From: Aliiglaciecola sp. M165
Lineage (GTDB): Bacteria; Pseudomonadota; Gammaproteobacteria; Enterobacterales; Alteromonadaceae
Length of the DNA: 64,000 nt
Assembly: GCF_007197995.1 (NCBI RefSeq)
Contig: NZ_VKKH01000009.1
Span: 420,057-484,056, forward strand
Reading direction: 5' to 3'
Under the pieces are notes generated by a model. That model ran no database searches, had not been told where the DNA came from, and saw nothing but the letters and a program-made list of their open reading frames with translations. Position 1 is the first letter of the stretch; the number at the start of each line of letters is the position of its first letter. Below are positions 8,274 through 17,060 of this stretch, in pieces. A program made the position numbers and the translations under genes.

Positions 8274-8805
8274 CTCTGCCTCGAGATAATACTTCCTCTG
8301 CCTAATATCCTCTCCGGTCCCTTTATACTTATTGGCTCTGCTTTCAATAGATACTGCTGATTATTACAAATAAAAGCTCCGGCCTGATATCAGTTAAAAC
8401 TTAAATACTGAAAAGCAGTCTAATGACAGACATCAGTGAAAGCTGTGTAAATAACCTCATCTGAATTTAAGAATCACTAAATCTATACATCAAAACCATT
8501 GCAACCTGCCAACAGAATTGACTACCAATCCACATAACAAAGTGCTCTGGCTACGAGAAAGCAAATGGACGTACTTAATTGCTGGAATGAATGAATCGAG
8601 TGCTACGTTAAGTCCAAAGCAATGCTTCGCACTCACTTAAGTCCACATGAAGAGAATTTTACAGCGCCTTTTACCTGCAGTCGCTATGGATAAGAGAACT
8701 CCCCTTTGAACAGAGCGACTTTTTGTTTAAAGCTTCTGGACGCGTTCTGACTAATCACTACATTATGTGGATTGGTCTAACCATGTAGTTTTTAATATGG
8801 TTAAT
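8274..8805. other. Intergenic region without a recognisable gene
   Basis: About 530 bases between the ThiF-like gene and the terminator of the PEP-CTERM gene. No open frame with a good start and ribosome-binding site was found. The main structure is an inverted repeat pair at 8524-8537 and 8763-8776, listed separately. Short frames inside it are broken by stops and not assignable to any family. Confidence 0.6.
8524..8776. repeat. 253-bp segment bounded by 14-bp perfect inverted repeats, possible miniature transposable element
   Basis: ACCAATCCACATAA at 8524-8537 is matched exactly by its reverse complement at 8763-8776. The match continues imperfectly inward (5 of the next 9 bases). No clear target-site duplication is seen at the outer edges and there is no intact transposase. 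The segment holds only short broken frames. It could be a MITE or the remains of an insertion sequence; chance is unlikely but not excluded. Confidence 0.4.
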
Positions 8806-8843
8806 ACAAAAAAAATCCGATATCAGAAACTGATATCGGATTT
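8806..8843 (-). terminator. Rho-independent terminator of the PEP-CTERM gene
   Basis: A 14-bp perfect stem (8813-8826 with 8830-8843) and a 3-base loop. On the minus strand it is followed by a run of eight T. It lies about 100 bases after the stop of the PEP-CTERM gene and would end that transcript. Confidence 0.85.
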
Positions 8844-8940
8844 CGTAGCTGTGTAAAGACCGGTTAACCGCCAAACGTAATGTTTGATTTACTTATCGGT
8901 ACTACAGATAAACCGTTCTTTTGACTATTAAGTCTCTAAC

Positions 8941-9756
8941 TTAGCTTTTACGTCTGCGAGCAGCGCCGCCTAGACCTAGAAGACCAAGCCCCAAAATTGC
9001 TAAGCTTGACGGCTCAGGAATTTGGAAAGAGATAGAACCATCATGGTTACCTTGTAGAGTAAAGGTTCCATCAAAGTTATTAGTAATCGTTACGTCAGCT
9101 GGGTCGGTGTTGAAATCTACGAAAGAGAACACGTCAACCATATCGCCAACCAAATCACCCATTGAACCATCAGCGAAGTTGAATACATCACCTGCAGCAA
9201 CACCGTTTACAGTACCCGCTCCAACAGAAGAAACCATAGTTCTTAGTGAAGGACCACCTAGGCTTTGAGCGATACTTAGGAAATCAAGTGTAAACAATTC
9301 TACGAAATCACCAACAGCGTCGCCTGGCTCAAAGTAGAAGAAAGTAATGTCACCTGAAGTGTAATTAGTGGCAAGTGCAGGACCTAAACTACCTGTTAGT
9401 TCGAATTGGAAAGTTAAACCCCAATCTCCATAACCATTGTCACTTTCAGGTCCAAAGCTGTTAGGAAGGAAACCTTCAACAGCGTTAAAACCAAGTGAAG
9501 CAACGTCAGTGAATCCACCAACAGTAGTAATTGCATCGCCTACATCAGGACCATTCATATCAGCATCAGTTACTAGTGTAGTTGACTGATAGTTATAAGT
9601 TGCTTGATCCAACCAACCTGTAGTTGTTGCGCCAGCAGCCTGATTTCTTGCGTTGTCTCCAAAGTCTACACCGACATCGATATAGAATTGGTCAGCGAAA
9701 GCAACAGACGAGCTTGTTGCTAAAATGATCCCTGCTAATAAGGACTTAGTTTTCAT
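8941..9756 (-). CDS. PEP-CTERM sorting-domain exported protein
   Basis: 271 residues with all three parts of an exosortase substrate. There is a Sec signal peptide (KTKSLLAGIILATSSSVAFA), an acidic low-complexity mature part rich in Gly, Asp, Phe and Thr, and a C-terminal sorting signal IPEPSSLAILGLGLLGLGG ending in ARRRKS. Exosortase A would cleave at the PEP motif and release the protein or link it to the surface matrix. The mature part has no enzyme motif. It recalls the flocculation-type PEP-CTERM proteins of EPS-forming bacteria, but that is inference. A GGAG ribosome-binding site precedes the ATG. A sigma-54-like promoter lies 77-93 bases upstream and a strong terminator follows, so it is a single-gene unit facing the same way as the prsT operon. 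Confidence 0.92.
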   Translation of the reverse strand: MKTKSLLAGIILATSSSVAFADQFYIDVGVDFGDNARNQAAGATTTGWLDQATYNYQSTTLVTDADMNGPDVGDAITTVGGFTDVASLGFNAVEGFLPNSFGPESDNGYGDWGLTFQFELTGSLGPALATNYTSGDITFFYFEPGDAVGDFVELFTLDFLSIAQSLGGPSLRTMVSSVGAGTVNGVAAGDVFNFADGSMGDLVGDMVDVFSFVDFNTDPADVTITNNFDGTFTLQGNHDGSISFQIPEPSSLAILGLGLLGLGGAARRRKS

Positions 9757-9832
9757 ATTAATTCTCCAGCGTATTAATTTGTTTAGGTTGTAAAGTTGGT
9801 TTCACAAACAAACTTTTCCATGTCTAGATTAA

Positions 9833-9849
9833 TGCACGCGGCGTGCCAA
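9833..9849 (-). promoter_or_regulatory. Sigma-54-like (-24/-12) promoter of the PEP-CTERM gene
   Basis: On the minus strand the sequence reads TTGGCACGCCGCGTGCA: TGGCAC, five bases, then GTGCA, close to the consensus TGGCAC-N5-TTGCA. The invariant GG at -24 and GC at -12 are kept with correct spacing. It lies 77 bases before the ATG. PEP-CTERM genes are known in other bacteria to be driven by RpoN with the PrsK/PrsR pair, which is not in this window. Confidence 0.65.
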
Positions 9850-9942
9850 CTTTTATCCCATTGATTTTGTTGAATATTTTAAAATCACCACACAACAGCT
9901 GTTAAATATTTTGACACTTTTTTTACTCTGTTTATCGTTTGT

Positions 9943-12609
9943 TTACTGGTTTGCTTTTTGGGCTTCTTCATAGTGCACGCGATAAACTTGGTTGCTCGGC
10001 TCAATGTCAAACGCCTTTTTAGAAACTTCTAACGCCCGTTGCTTCTCACCATTACTCAACAGCGCCACACCTAATGTATCCAATAACTTAGGGTTTTCAG
10101 GTCTCAGAGCCACCGCTTTTTCCGCAAATTCAACCGCTTTTTGCGCATCACCGGTTTTCCCGTATAACCAACCGAGGTTGTTTAAAGCAATAATGTTTTC
10201 TGGAAGAAACTGCAAGATATACTCATAGTGGATAATTGCTTTTTCAGGTGAGGCTTCCATGATCCTCTCAGCTAAACGGGCCCGCACGTTTAGATCTCCT
10301 GGAACGGTAACCAAATGGTCTTCCAAGAATTTTAATCCTGAATCTGCCTCGTTAAGTTTTGCCTTTGCATCCGCAATGGTTAACGCAATGCGACCATCAC
10401 GGCTCTCGTCATAATGGGCTTGTAGCAGTGGAAGCGCTTTGCGAAATTCATTTTCAGCAAAGTGCAGTTGCCCGCGCATACCTTTAACAATGTTATTTTG
10501 TTGAATGTTGACCGGTAAATTGTTGTAAAGCCGCTTTGCCACCGAGATGTTGCCACTTAACAATGTATAATGTAGTTCCATGACTTTAAATTCATCATCA
10601 TCCTGGTGATGATTTAAAGCTCTTTTTACTGTGTCCAATGCCGCTGTCATATCCCGTAAGCGATCATAGATAACAATCGCCAGTAACCATGGCTCTTTCC
10701 GCTGTGGTTCTAACTGTTGCCACGAAGTATAAACATTGACCGCTTCATTAGGCTTGTTTAGCGCAATAAGGCTATCAGCTTGGCCTTTCCAATAGAACAT
10801 TGGCATATCAACATCAGCAGTAATTTTTGACAAAATATCCAACGCTAACTGGGGTTGACGAAGAACAACTAGCCCTCGAGCATAGTTTAAACTCTTTAAT
10901 ACATTATCAGGGTCAGCCTCACTGACGGATTTCATTAGTGCTAGCGCTTCTTCTGCTTCAGCTTCACCGGCATCTTTAGCCGCCATCAAATAGTCAAACG
11001 TACCTTGTACGTATTCAGGGTTGTTTTCGGCTGCCTGCTTTAACATGGTGAGCGCATTGTCGTTGTTTCCGTCCTGCATAGCTAAATCAGCCATGAATTT
11101 CAGAGAAGCAGGATTGTTAGGTGAGAGTAGCAAAACTTTTTCATGGGTCTGCTGGGCTAAATCGGTATTACCCGAAAGCTCATAAACTTCGGCCAGCAAG
11201 TTGTAAGCCGTAACTTCTTCAGGTGCAACCTCTACCCATTGTTTTGCTGTTGCGATAGCTTTATCGAACTCATTGCTACCGATATAGAACTGTGCAAGCA
11301 CGAGTCTCGCTCTTATTGTTTTAGGATCAAGCTCAATCGCTTCATCTAAGTCACTGATGCCGGACAGATCGTTTAACGATAATTTTAGTGTGCCGACCCG
11401 TGTTTTTTCTTCAGCACTTTGAGGGTCTAGATCTTTGGCTAAGTCGAGCATTTTTTGCGCATTAGACTGATCGCCACGTTTAACTAAGTCGAGGCCGGCT
11501 TGAGTAAACAAACTAACATCAGACAAATCATAATTACCCAAGTTGCCTAGGGTAACAGCGGCTTCAGTGCTGTAGCCAAGTCGAAGTTGAATTTCAGCAA
11601 ACAAGCGCTTCGCGGGATGGTTTTCTGGCAGAATCCCTTGTACTGACGCTAAATGTTTATGGGCTTGCTCAAGTTTGTTTTCCTGATATGAAGCTACACC
11701 AGCAATTAATCGCACGGTAGCAGAATTCGATCCGTTGGAAATGGATTGTTCCATAGCGGTTTTAGCGCCAGCATAATCATTATTGTTGAATTTCAATATC
11801 CCAGAGAATTCATTTAGTTTTGCATTATTAGGAAGCTTAGCTAACAACGAATTTAGCAATGTTTCGGCTTCTTGGTATTTTTCTGCGCGAATTAGAGCAT
11901 CTGTAAGAAGGAAATTACCCTGCGCGTCTTGGGGTTTCTGTCCAACGTATTTTTCAAACGTTTTGATTGCAATTTCGTAGTCTTGCTCCTGCATGGCCAG
12001 TTGGCCGCGCATTAATACCGCTTCCATAAAATCAGGATCGTCTACTAATAATTCGTCGAGAATGATGATAGCGTCAGTTACTTCACCATCACGAAGCGCG
12101 TGATGAGCCCTTCCCAATCTTGAGTAGGGCGAGTCTGGTGCAAGTTCGCTAGCCCTTTTAATGGCTAACTTAGCTCTGGAAACTTCATTCTTTCTAAATA
12201 ATGCTAATCCTTTATAGGTTTGAGCTGCAGCCTCAGTTTCACTATTCAACCCTGTCGCGCGTTCAACTACCTGCACGATTTCGTCATCACGCTGTAAAAA
12301 ATCCAGTGTTCCTAAATAGAGTGGTAACACTTCGTTCTTGAAGTATCCGCCCTCTAACGCAATCTTTAACTCCTTCTCCGCAGAATCTGCGTTGCCTCGT
12401 TTAAAATAAACAGAGCCTAATAGAAACCTTGCTCGAAGGTTTGTTGGTTCCGAGGAAAGTGCATTTTTAAGCACAATTACCGCAGTATCGTTTTCATTTT
12501 TTAAAATCGCTTGTTCTGCTTCTTCAATATATTCTGAAGGGGTCTTTTGACTGCACCCCATCACAACTAATAAAACAAGTAATACTCCATATCTCTTTTT
12601 CAAATGCAT
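9943..12609 (-). CDS. prsT: XrtA/PEP-CTERM system TPR-repeat lipoprotein PrsT
   Basis: About 888 residues from the Met at 12609, which has an AGAG ribosome-binding site six bases upstream; an ATG seven codons earlier lacks one. The N-terminus is a lipoprotein signal with lipobox LLVVMGC, so the mature protein is lipid-anchored at Cys. The rest is an almost unbroken array of TPR helices, with consensus phrases such as LRARFLLGSVYFKRGN, MEAVLMRGQLAMQEQDY and ALNNLGWLYGKTGDAQKA. Length, lipobox and TPR content match PrsT of exosortase A loci, thought to act as a periplasmic scaffold in EPS/PEP-CTERM export. It is the last gene after acp-wecB-wecC on the same strand, about 100 bases downstream of wecC. 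Confidence 0.88.
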   Translation of the reverse strand: MHLKKRYGVLLVLLVVMGCSQKTPSEYIEEAEQAILKNENDTAVIVLKNALSSEPTNLRARFLLGSVYFKRGNADSAEKELKIALEGGYFKNEVLPLYLGTLDFLQRDDEIVQVVERATGLNSETEAAAQTYKGLALFRKNEVSRAKLAIKRASELAPDSPYSRLGRAHHALRDGEVTDAIIILDELLVDDPDFMEAVLMRGQLAMQEQDYEIAIKTFEKYVGQKPQDAQGNFLLTDALIRAEKYQEAETLLNSLLAKLPNNAKLNEFSGILKFNNNDYAGAKTAMEQSISNGSNSATVRLIAGVASYQENKLEQAHKHLASVQGILPENHPAKRLFAEIQLRLGYSTEAAVTLGNLGNYDLSDVSLFTQAGLDLVKRGDQSNAQKMLDLAKDLDPQSAEEKTRVGTLKLSLNDLSGISDLDEAIELDPKTIRARLVLAQFYIGSNEFDKAIATAKQWVEVAPEEVTAYNLLAEVYELSGNTDLAQQTHEKVLLLSPNNPASLKFMADLAMQDGNNDNALTMLKQAAENNPEYVQGTFDYLMAAKDAGEAEAEEALALMKSVSEADPDNVLKSLNYARGLVVLRQPQLALDILSKITADVDMPMFYWKGQADSLIALNKPNEAVNVYTSWQQLEPQRKEPWLLAIVIYDRLRDMTAALDTVKRALNHHQDDDEFKVMELHYTLLSGNISVAKRLYNNLPVNIQQNNIVKGMRGQLHFAENEFRKALPLLQAHYDESRDGRIALTIADAKAKLNEADSGLKFLEDHLVTVPGDLNVRARLAERIMEASPEKAIIHYEYILQFLPENIIALNNLGWLYGKTGDAQKAVEFAEKAVALRPENPKLLDTLGVALLSNGEKQRALEVSKKAFDIEPSNQVYRVHYEEAQKANQ

Positions 12610-12711
12610 AGAATTCTCTTTGAGTTTCATTGAATTGGTTTTTGAAAAAGCCTCTAAATCCGAGAGACCATTCAGCCTGACTGCGTCATTCTTTAACTTA
12701 TCACTCTATTA

Positions 12712-13962
12712 TTACGTGGACCAAGTTACCAAGCCAGTCGAATCAATTAACACTTTGGTATTGAAATGCGACTTGTCTAGTCCTTTAAACTGCAGATGAT
12801 TTACCAGCACAACCACGATATTCGCTTGTCCAAGAGCGGTATCCAAATCCACCAACTCGATGTCTGTGTCCGAAAGTTTATCTGGTAGTTGATTTATATT
12901 GGGCTCTACAGCCAATATTCTGCCGATTTTCAAATTCGCTAAACGTTGGGTTATATCCAACGCAGGACTTTCTCTTAAATCATCAATATCTGGTTTAAAT
13001 GCCAAGCCCAAGCAGGCTATCACTGGACGCTTAAATTCATCTGCAGCTTTGGCAACTTTATCAATTACAAATTGAGGCTTACCATCATTTACTTCCCTAG
13101 CGGTGCGTATCATCCGCGCAGACTCAGGTGCGGAATCAACGATAAACCACGGATCGACTGCAATACAGTGACCACCTACACCTGGTCCCGGTGTCAGTAT
13201 GTTAACCCGTGGGTGCCGGTTGGCAAGCGCGATTAATTCCCATACATTAATTTTCAATTCATCGCAGATGATTGATAGCTCGTTGGCAAATGCAATATTG
13301 ACGTCTCTAAAACTGTTTTCCGTTAACTTAGCCATTTCAGCTGTTCTTGCACTTGTTGCAATACAGTCCCCTCTAACAAACATTTTATACAGCTCAACTG
13401 CCTTTTCGCTGCATGCCGTCGACATGCCGCCAATTATTCTATCGTTAGAGACTAATTCTTCGAGAACTCTGCCTGGCAGTACTCTCTCAGGACAATGGGC
13501 CACAAACATATCCACGTCTTGGGCGCCGTGTCCAGGAAAGTGTAGGTCAGGTCTGAGCTCTTGAAGCCACCCAGTTAACTTTTCAGTTGCACCTACTGGA
13601 GACGTTGATTCAAGAATAATCAGGTTGCCTTTTTCCAGTACTGGCGCAATCGCTTGAGCGGCTTTTTGTATATAGCTTAAATCAGGCTCTTTGCCTTCTT
13701 TAAAAGGGGTGGGAACGGCAATCATAAAGGCATCTGCTGGTTCTGGAGACAGTGAAGCGCGCAGCTTTCCCATTGTTACCGCAGCTTGCACCACCATATC
13801 GAGATCCGGCTCGACAATGTGAACTTTACCCTGATTTATGGTTTCAACGGCTTTTTCTGAAACATCGATGCCAAGAACTTCAACACCACGAGATGCAATA
13901 ACTGCGGCAGTGGGTAAACCTATATAGCCTAGACCAATAACTGAAACTTTCTTGAATGCCAT
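12712..13962 (-). CDS. wecC: UDP-N-acetyl-D-mannosamine dehydrogenase
   Basis: 416 residues, full length for the family. The NAD-binding loop is VIGLGYIGLPTAAV, the middle domain has LTENSFRDVNIAFANEL, and the active-site Cys lies in GPGVGGHCIAVDPWF. WecC oxidises UDP-ManNAc to UDP-ManNAcA with two NAD+. It follows wecB by 12 bases, giving the two-step path from UDP-GlcNAc to UDP-ManNAcA. In Enterobacteria this feeds the common antigen; here it lies in an exosortase A locus and so probably feeds the exopolysaccharide. An AGAG ribosome-binding site precedes the ATG. This is a different subgroup from the dehydrogenase cut by the left edge of the window. Confidence 0.93.
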   Translation of the reverse strand: MAFKKVSVIGLGYIGLPTAAVIASRGVEVLGIDVSEKAVETINQGKVHIVEPDLDMVVQAAVTMGKLRASLSPEPADAFMIAVPTPFKEGKEPDLSYIQKAAQAIAPVLEKGNLIILESTSPVGATEKLTGWLQELRPDLHFPGHGAQDVDMFVAHCPERVLPGRVLEELVSNDRIIGGMSTACSEKAVELYKMFVRGDCIATSARTAEMAKLTENSFRDVNIAFANELSIICDELKINVWELIALANRHPRVNILTPGPGVGGHCIAVDPWFIVDSAPESARMIRTAREVNDGKPQFVIDKVAKAADEFKRPVIACLGLAFKPDIDDLRESPALDITQRLANLKIGRILAVEPNINQLPDKLSDTDIELVDLDTALGQANIVVVLVNHLQFKGLDKSHFNTKVLIDSTGLVTWST

Positions 13963-13974
13963 TTTATTCTCTTA

Positions 13975-15096
13975 TTATAGTTTGATTGCTTCGACAATTC
14001 GTTCACAGGCTTTTCCATCACCATAAGGATTATGAGCAAAAGACATCGCCTGATAAGCTTGTTCATTGTCGAGCAACGAACTCGCTTGCTCAACAATCGC
14101 ATCGTAATTTGTGCCTACTAATTTCACTGTTCCCGCCTCTACAGCTTCGGGCCTCTCTGTTGTATCGCGCATGACAAGCACTGGTTTACCTAATGACGGC
14201 GCTTCTTCTTGCACACCACCAGAATCGGTAAGAATGATGTGTGCTCGGCTCATCAAATAGACGAAGGGTAAATAGTCTTGAGGCTCTATCAAAAACACAC
14301 TTTCAATACCAGCTAGTAGGCGATTTACCGGCTCCTGCACATTTGGATTCAAATGCACTGGGTACAAAACTTGTACATCCGGTCGCAACGCTAAAGTATG
14401 TAACGCGCGACATATATTCTCGAATCCATCACCAAAACTCTCTCGTCTGTGACCCGTAACAAGAATAAGTTTCTTATCCGGATCAAGGAAAGAAAACTTT
14501 TCTTGCAATGACAGTTTGAGTGTTTCATCGGTGGTCACTTTTTTCTCAACTTGTATTAGCGCATCGATCACAGTATTGCCTGTCACAACCACAGCATTGG
14601 GGTCAACATTCTCTTGAAGCAAGTTCTGCTGTGCTTTTGCTGTAGGGGCAAAATGTAAACGTGTCAGAGAACCGGTAAGTTTTCGGTTAATCTCTTCTGG
14701 CCAAGGGCTGTAGATATCCCCCGTACGCAGCCCTGCTTCTACATGCCCTACCGCAATACGTTGGTAGAAAGCTGCGAGGGAAGCAGCAAACGTGGTGGTT
14801 GTATCACCATGCACGAGCACTAAGTCAGGGTTTTCCTGGCTAAATACGTCACGTAAACCGAGCAATGCCCTGGTTGTAATGTCGTAGAGGTCTTGACCTG
14901 GCTGCATTAAATCCAAATCGTAATCTGGTGTTATGTCGAATAGTGCCAACACTTGGTCCAACATTTGCCGATGTTGTGCGGTAACACACACTTTCACGTC
15001 AAGATCTGGATGTTGGTTTAATTCTACGGCAAGAGGTGCCATCTTTATCGCTTCCGGTCGTGTACCGAATACCAGCATTACCTTTTTATATTTCAT
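13975..15096 (-). CDS. wecB: UDP-N-acetylglucosamine 2-epimerase (non-hydrolysing)
   Basis: 373 residues, normal length. Family marks in order: [14 protein letters not shown] at the N-terminus, [48 protein letters not shown] and [20 protein letters not shown]. It interconverts UDP-GlcNAc and UDP-ManNAc in the cytoplasm. It lies 11 bases after the acyl carrier protein gene and 12 bases before wecC, so the three are one operon. The ribosome-binding site is weak, and translation may depend on coupling to the upstream gene. Confidence 0.94.
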   Translation of the reverse strand: MKYKKVMLVFGTRPEAIKMAPLAVELNQHPDLDVKVCVTAQHRQMLDQVLALFDITPDYDLDLMQPGQDLYDITTRALLGLRDVFSQENPDLVLVHGDTTTTFAASLAAFYQRIAVGHVEAGLRTGDIYSPWPEEINRKLTGSLTRLHFAPTAKAQQNLLQENVDPNAVVVTGNTVIDALIQVEKKVTTDETLKLSLQEKFSFLDPDKKLILVTGHRRESFGDGFENICRALHTLALRPDVQVLYPVHLNPNVQEPVNRLLAGIESVFLIEPQDYLPFVYLMSRAHIILTDSGGVQEEAPSLGKPVLVMRDTTERPEAVEAGTVKLVGTNYDAIVEQASSLLDNEQAYQAMSFAHNPYGDGKACERIVEAIKL

Positions 15097-15107
15097 GATT
15101 TATGTTT

Positions 15108-15350
15108 TTAAACCTTTTGTTCAACAAAATCACATAGCGCGCCGAAGGTCTCGAAAATATCCGCAGAAATCTCATCGTCATCTACTTCGAAGCCAAAAGT
15201 ATCTTCAAATGCAGTCAACACGGTAACCACTGCCATTGAATCAAACTCAGGGATAGCGCCTAGTAAAGCAGTATCTTCTGCAAATTCAGAGTCGCTGGAT
15301 AACTGTAAAACATCAATTAAAATTTCTTTGACAGACGCCGCTGTATTCAT
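15108..15350 (-). CDS. Acyl carrier protein of the exosortase A locus
   Basis: 80 residues from the ATG at 15350. A longer in-frame extension to 15515 would overlap the divergent ligase gene and has no ACP features. The protein is acidic and four-helical in pattern. The phosphopantetheine-bearing Ser is in PEFDSMAVV, the D-S-M/L motif of carrier proteins, and FGFEVDDDEIS follows as in helix III. It would carry an acyl or amino-acyl group as a thioester in the cytoplasm. It is read divergently from the AMP-forming ligase and PLP decarboxylase, which are likely its partners, and is the first gene of the acp-wecB-wecC(-prsT) operon. Confidence 0.88.
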   Translation of the reverse strand: MNTAASVKEILIDVLQLSSDSEFAEDTALLGAIPEFDSMAVVTVLTAFEDTFGFEVDDDEISADIFETFGALCDFVEQKV

Positions 15351-15482
15351 ACTCTCACTACCTGTATCATTATCTTTTTTTATTTGGTAAGAATAAACTC
15401 CTACCATCAGCGCGCTTATTGTTCCATTATTTAAAGTAATAAGAAACACTTGCAACCCATAAACAAGAGATAAGTAAGAAAA

Positions 15483-17060
15483 ATGGTGACATTTTTTGAC
15501 GAGTTGGTTTCTCACTCAGCCAAACATCATGCACAACGACGTGCATTAATATATAAAAATACGCAGCTAACCTATGATGAACTTGAGCAGCAAGTCGCTC
15601 AAATCGCAAAGGGTCTCACGCAATTGGGATTAAACCGACATGATAGAGTCGCTGTTTTTCTTCCCAAACTGCCCGAAACGATCGTTGCGATGTTCGCCAC
15701 CAGCAGAGCAAATGGCGTTTTTGTTCCAGTAAATTCAGTATTAAAAGCACCACAAGTTCAACATATTCTTAATGATTGTGATGTAAAGGTACTGGTTACT
15801 AGCAGCGACAGAGTGAAAGCGCTGCTTCCGATTCTGGACAAGTGTCCAGCGCTGGAACATATCATTGTTATCGACAAATTGCCCACTTTCGATGTTGGTT
15901 CGGTAAATGTGCAGTTATGGGGTGCATTACAAACCTTGCCCTATGCGCCGATCCACCGGGCAGATAATGACATGGCTGCTATTTTGTATACTTCGGGAAG
16001 CACGGGGAAACCCAAAGGTGTGGTTCTATCCCACCGAAATTTGGTCGCTGGCGCCATGAGTGTTGCAGAGTATCTTGAGAATGATCAAGACGACGTTCTC
16101 TTGGCACTTTTACCGCTTAGTTTTGACTATGGACTAAGTCAGGTGACCACCGCATTTCTTCGTGGTGCGAGTGTTGTATTAATGGATTATTTTTTGGCGG
16201 GCGATGTGGTAAAGACCATCGAAAAGCATCAAGTGACAGGTCTGGCTGCTGTGCCGCCTTTGTGGCAACAATTGATGAAAGCAAAATGGCCTGAAAGTGC
16301 CACACAGCAGCTCCGCTATTTTACCAACTCAGGTGGCGCAATGCCTAAAGTGACGCTGGGAAAAATCAGAGCAACCTTCACCAATGCATCACCTTATTTA
16401 ATGTATGGATTGACTGAAGCATTCAGGAGTACCTATCTGCACCCTGATCATGTGGACCAAAGGCATGGGTCTATGGGTAAAGCTATTCCTAACGCGGAAG
16501 TTATGGTTGTCCGCGAAGACGGTTCAGAATGCGACGCGGACGAACCGGGCGAACTCGTTCACCGTGGCCCACATGTCAGCCTCGGCTATTGGAACGATCC
16601 AGCTAAAACGGCAGAGCGTTTTAAACCCGTGCCAGCTCAACTTGGTGGCCTAGTATTGCAAGAAATGGCTGTCTGGTCTGGCGATACGGTTAAGCGTGAC
16701 AAAGATGGTTTTTTGTATTTCGTAGGCCGCAAAGATGAAATGATCAAAACCTCCGGGTATCGAGTGAGCCCAATGGAAGTTGAAGAAGCCTGTTATCAGG
16801 GAGCTGAAGAGATCGCAGAAGCAGTTGCTACGGGTATTCAAGATCTCGAATTAGGTCAAGCAATCGTCTTATTGCTGGTCGCCAAAGATGAAGTAGAAGT
16901 CGATGAAAAGGCAATTTTAGCGAAGTGTAAAAAAGCCATGCCTAACTTTATGCACCCAAAGCATGTGGAATTCAGACTGTCTCTTCCCCGCAATCCAAAC
17001 GGGAAAGTTGATCGAAGCCTGTTGAACAAAGAGATGAAGGAAAAATATCAAAATGTCTAA
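15483..17060 (+). CDS. Acyl-CoA ligase (AMP-forming), exosortase A system-associated
   Basis: 525 residues of the ANL superfamily. The P-loop-like A3 motif is AILYTSGSTGKPKGV, A5 is MYGLTEAF, A7 is SGDTVKRDKDGFLYFVGR, A8 is DEMIKTSGYRVSP and the A10 lysine is in RNPNGKVDRSLL. It activates a carboxylic acid as an acyl-adenylate and passes it to CoA or a carrier-protein thiol. In exosortase A loci this ligase is regularly found with a PLP decarboxylase and a small carrier protein, exactly the neighbours here. The stop overlaps the decarboxylase start by eight bases. The acid used is unknown. Confidence 0.9.
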   Translation: MVTFFDELVSHSAKHHAQRRALIYKNTQLTYDELEQQVAQIAKGLTQLGLNRHDRVAVFLPKLPETIVAMFATSRANGVFVPVNSVLKAPQVQHILNDCDVKVLVTSSDRVKALLPILDKCPALEHIIVIDKLPTFDVGSVNVQLWGALQTLPYAPIHRADNDMAAILYTSGSTGKPKGVVLSHRNLVAGAMSVAEYLENDQDDVLLALLPLSFDYGLSQVTTAFLRGASVVLMDYFLAGDVVKTIEKHQVTGLAAVPPLWQQLMKAKWPESATQQLRYFTNSGGAMPKVTLGKIRATFTNASPYLMYGLTEAFRSTYLHPDHVDQRHGSMGKAIPNAEVMVVREDGSECDADEPGELVHRGPHVSLGYWNDPAKTAERFKPVPAQLGGLVLQEMAVWSGDTVKRDKDGFLYFVGRKDEMIKTSGYRVSPMEVEEACYQGAEEIAEAVATGIQDLELGQAIVLLLVAKDEVEVDEKAILAKCKKAMPNFMHPKHVEFRLSLPRNPNGKVDRSLLNKEMKEKYQNV

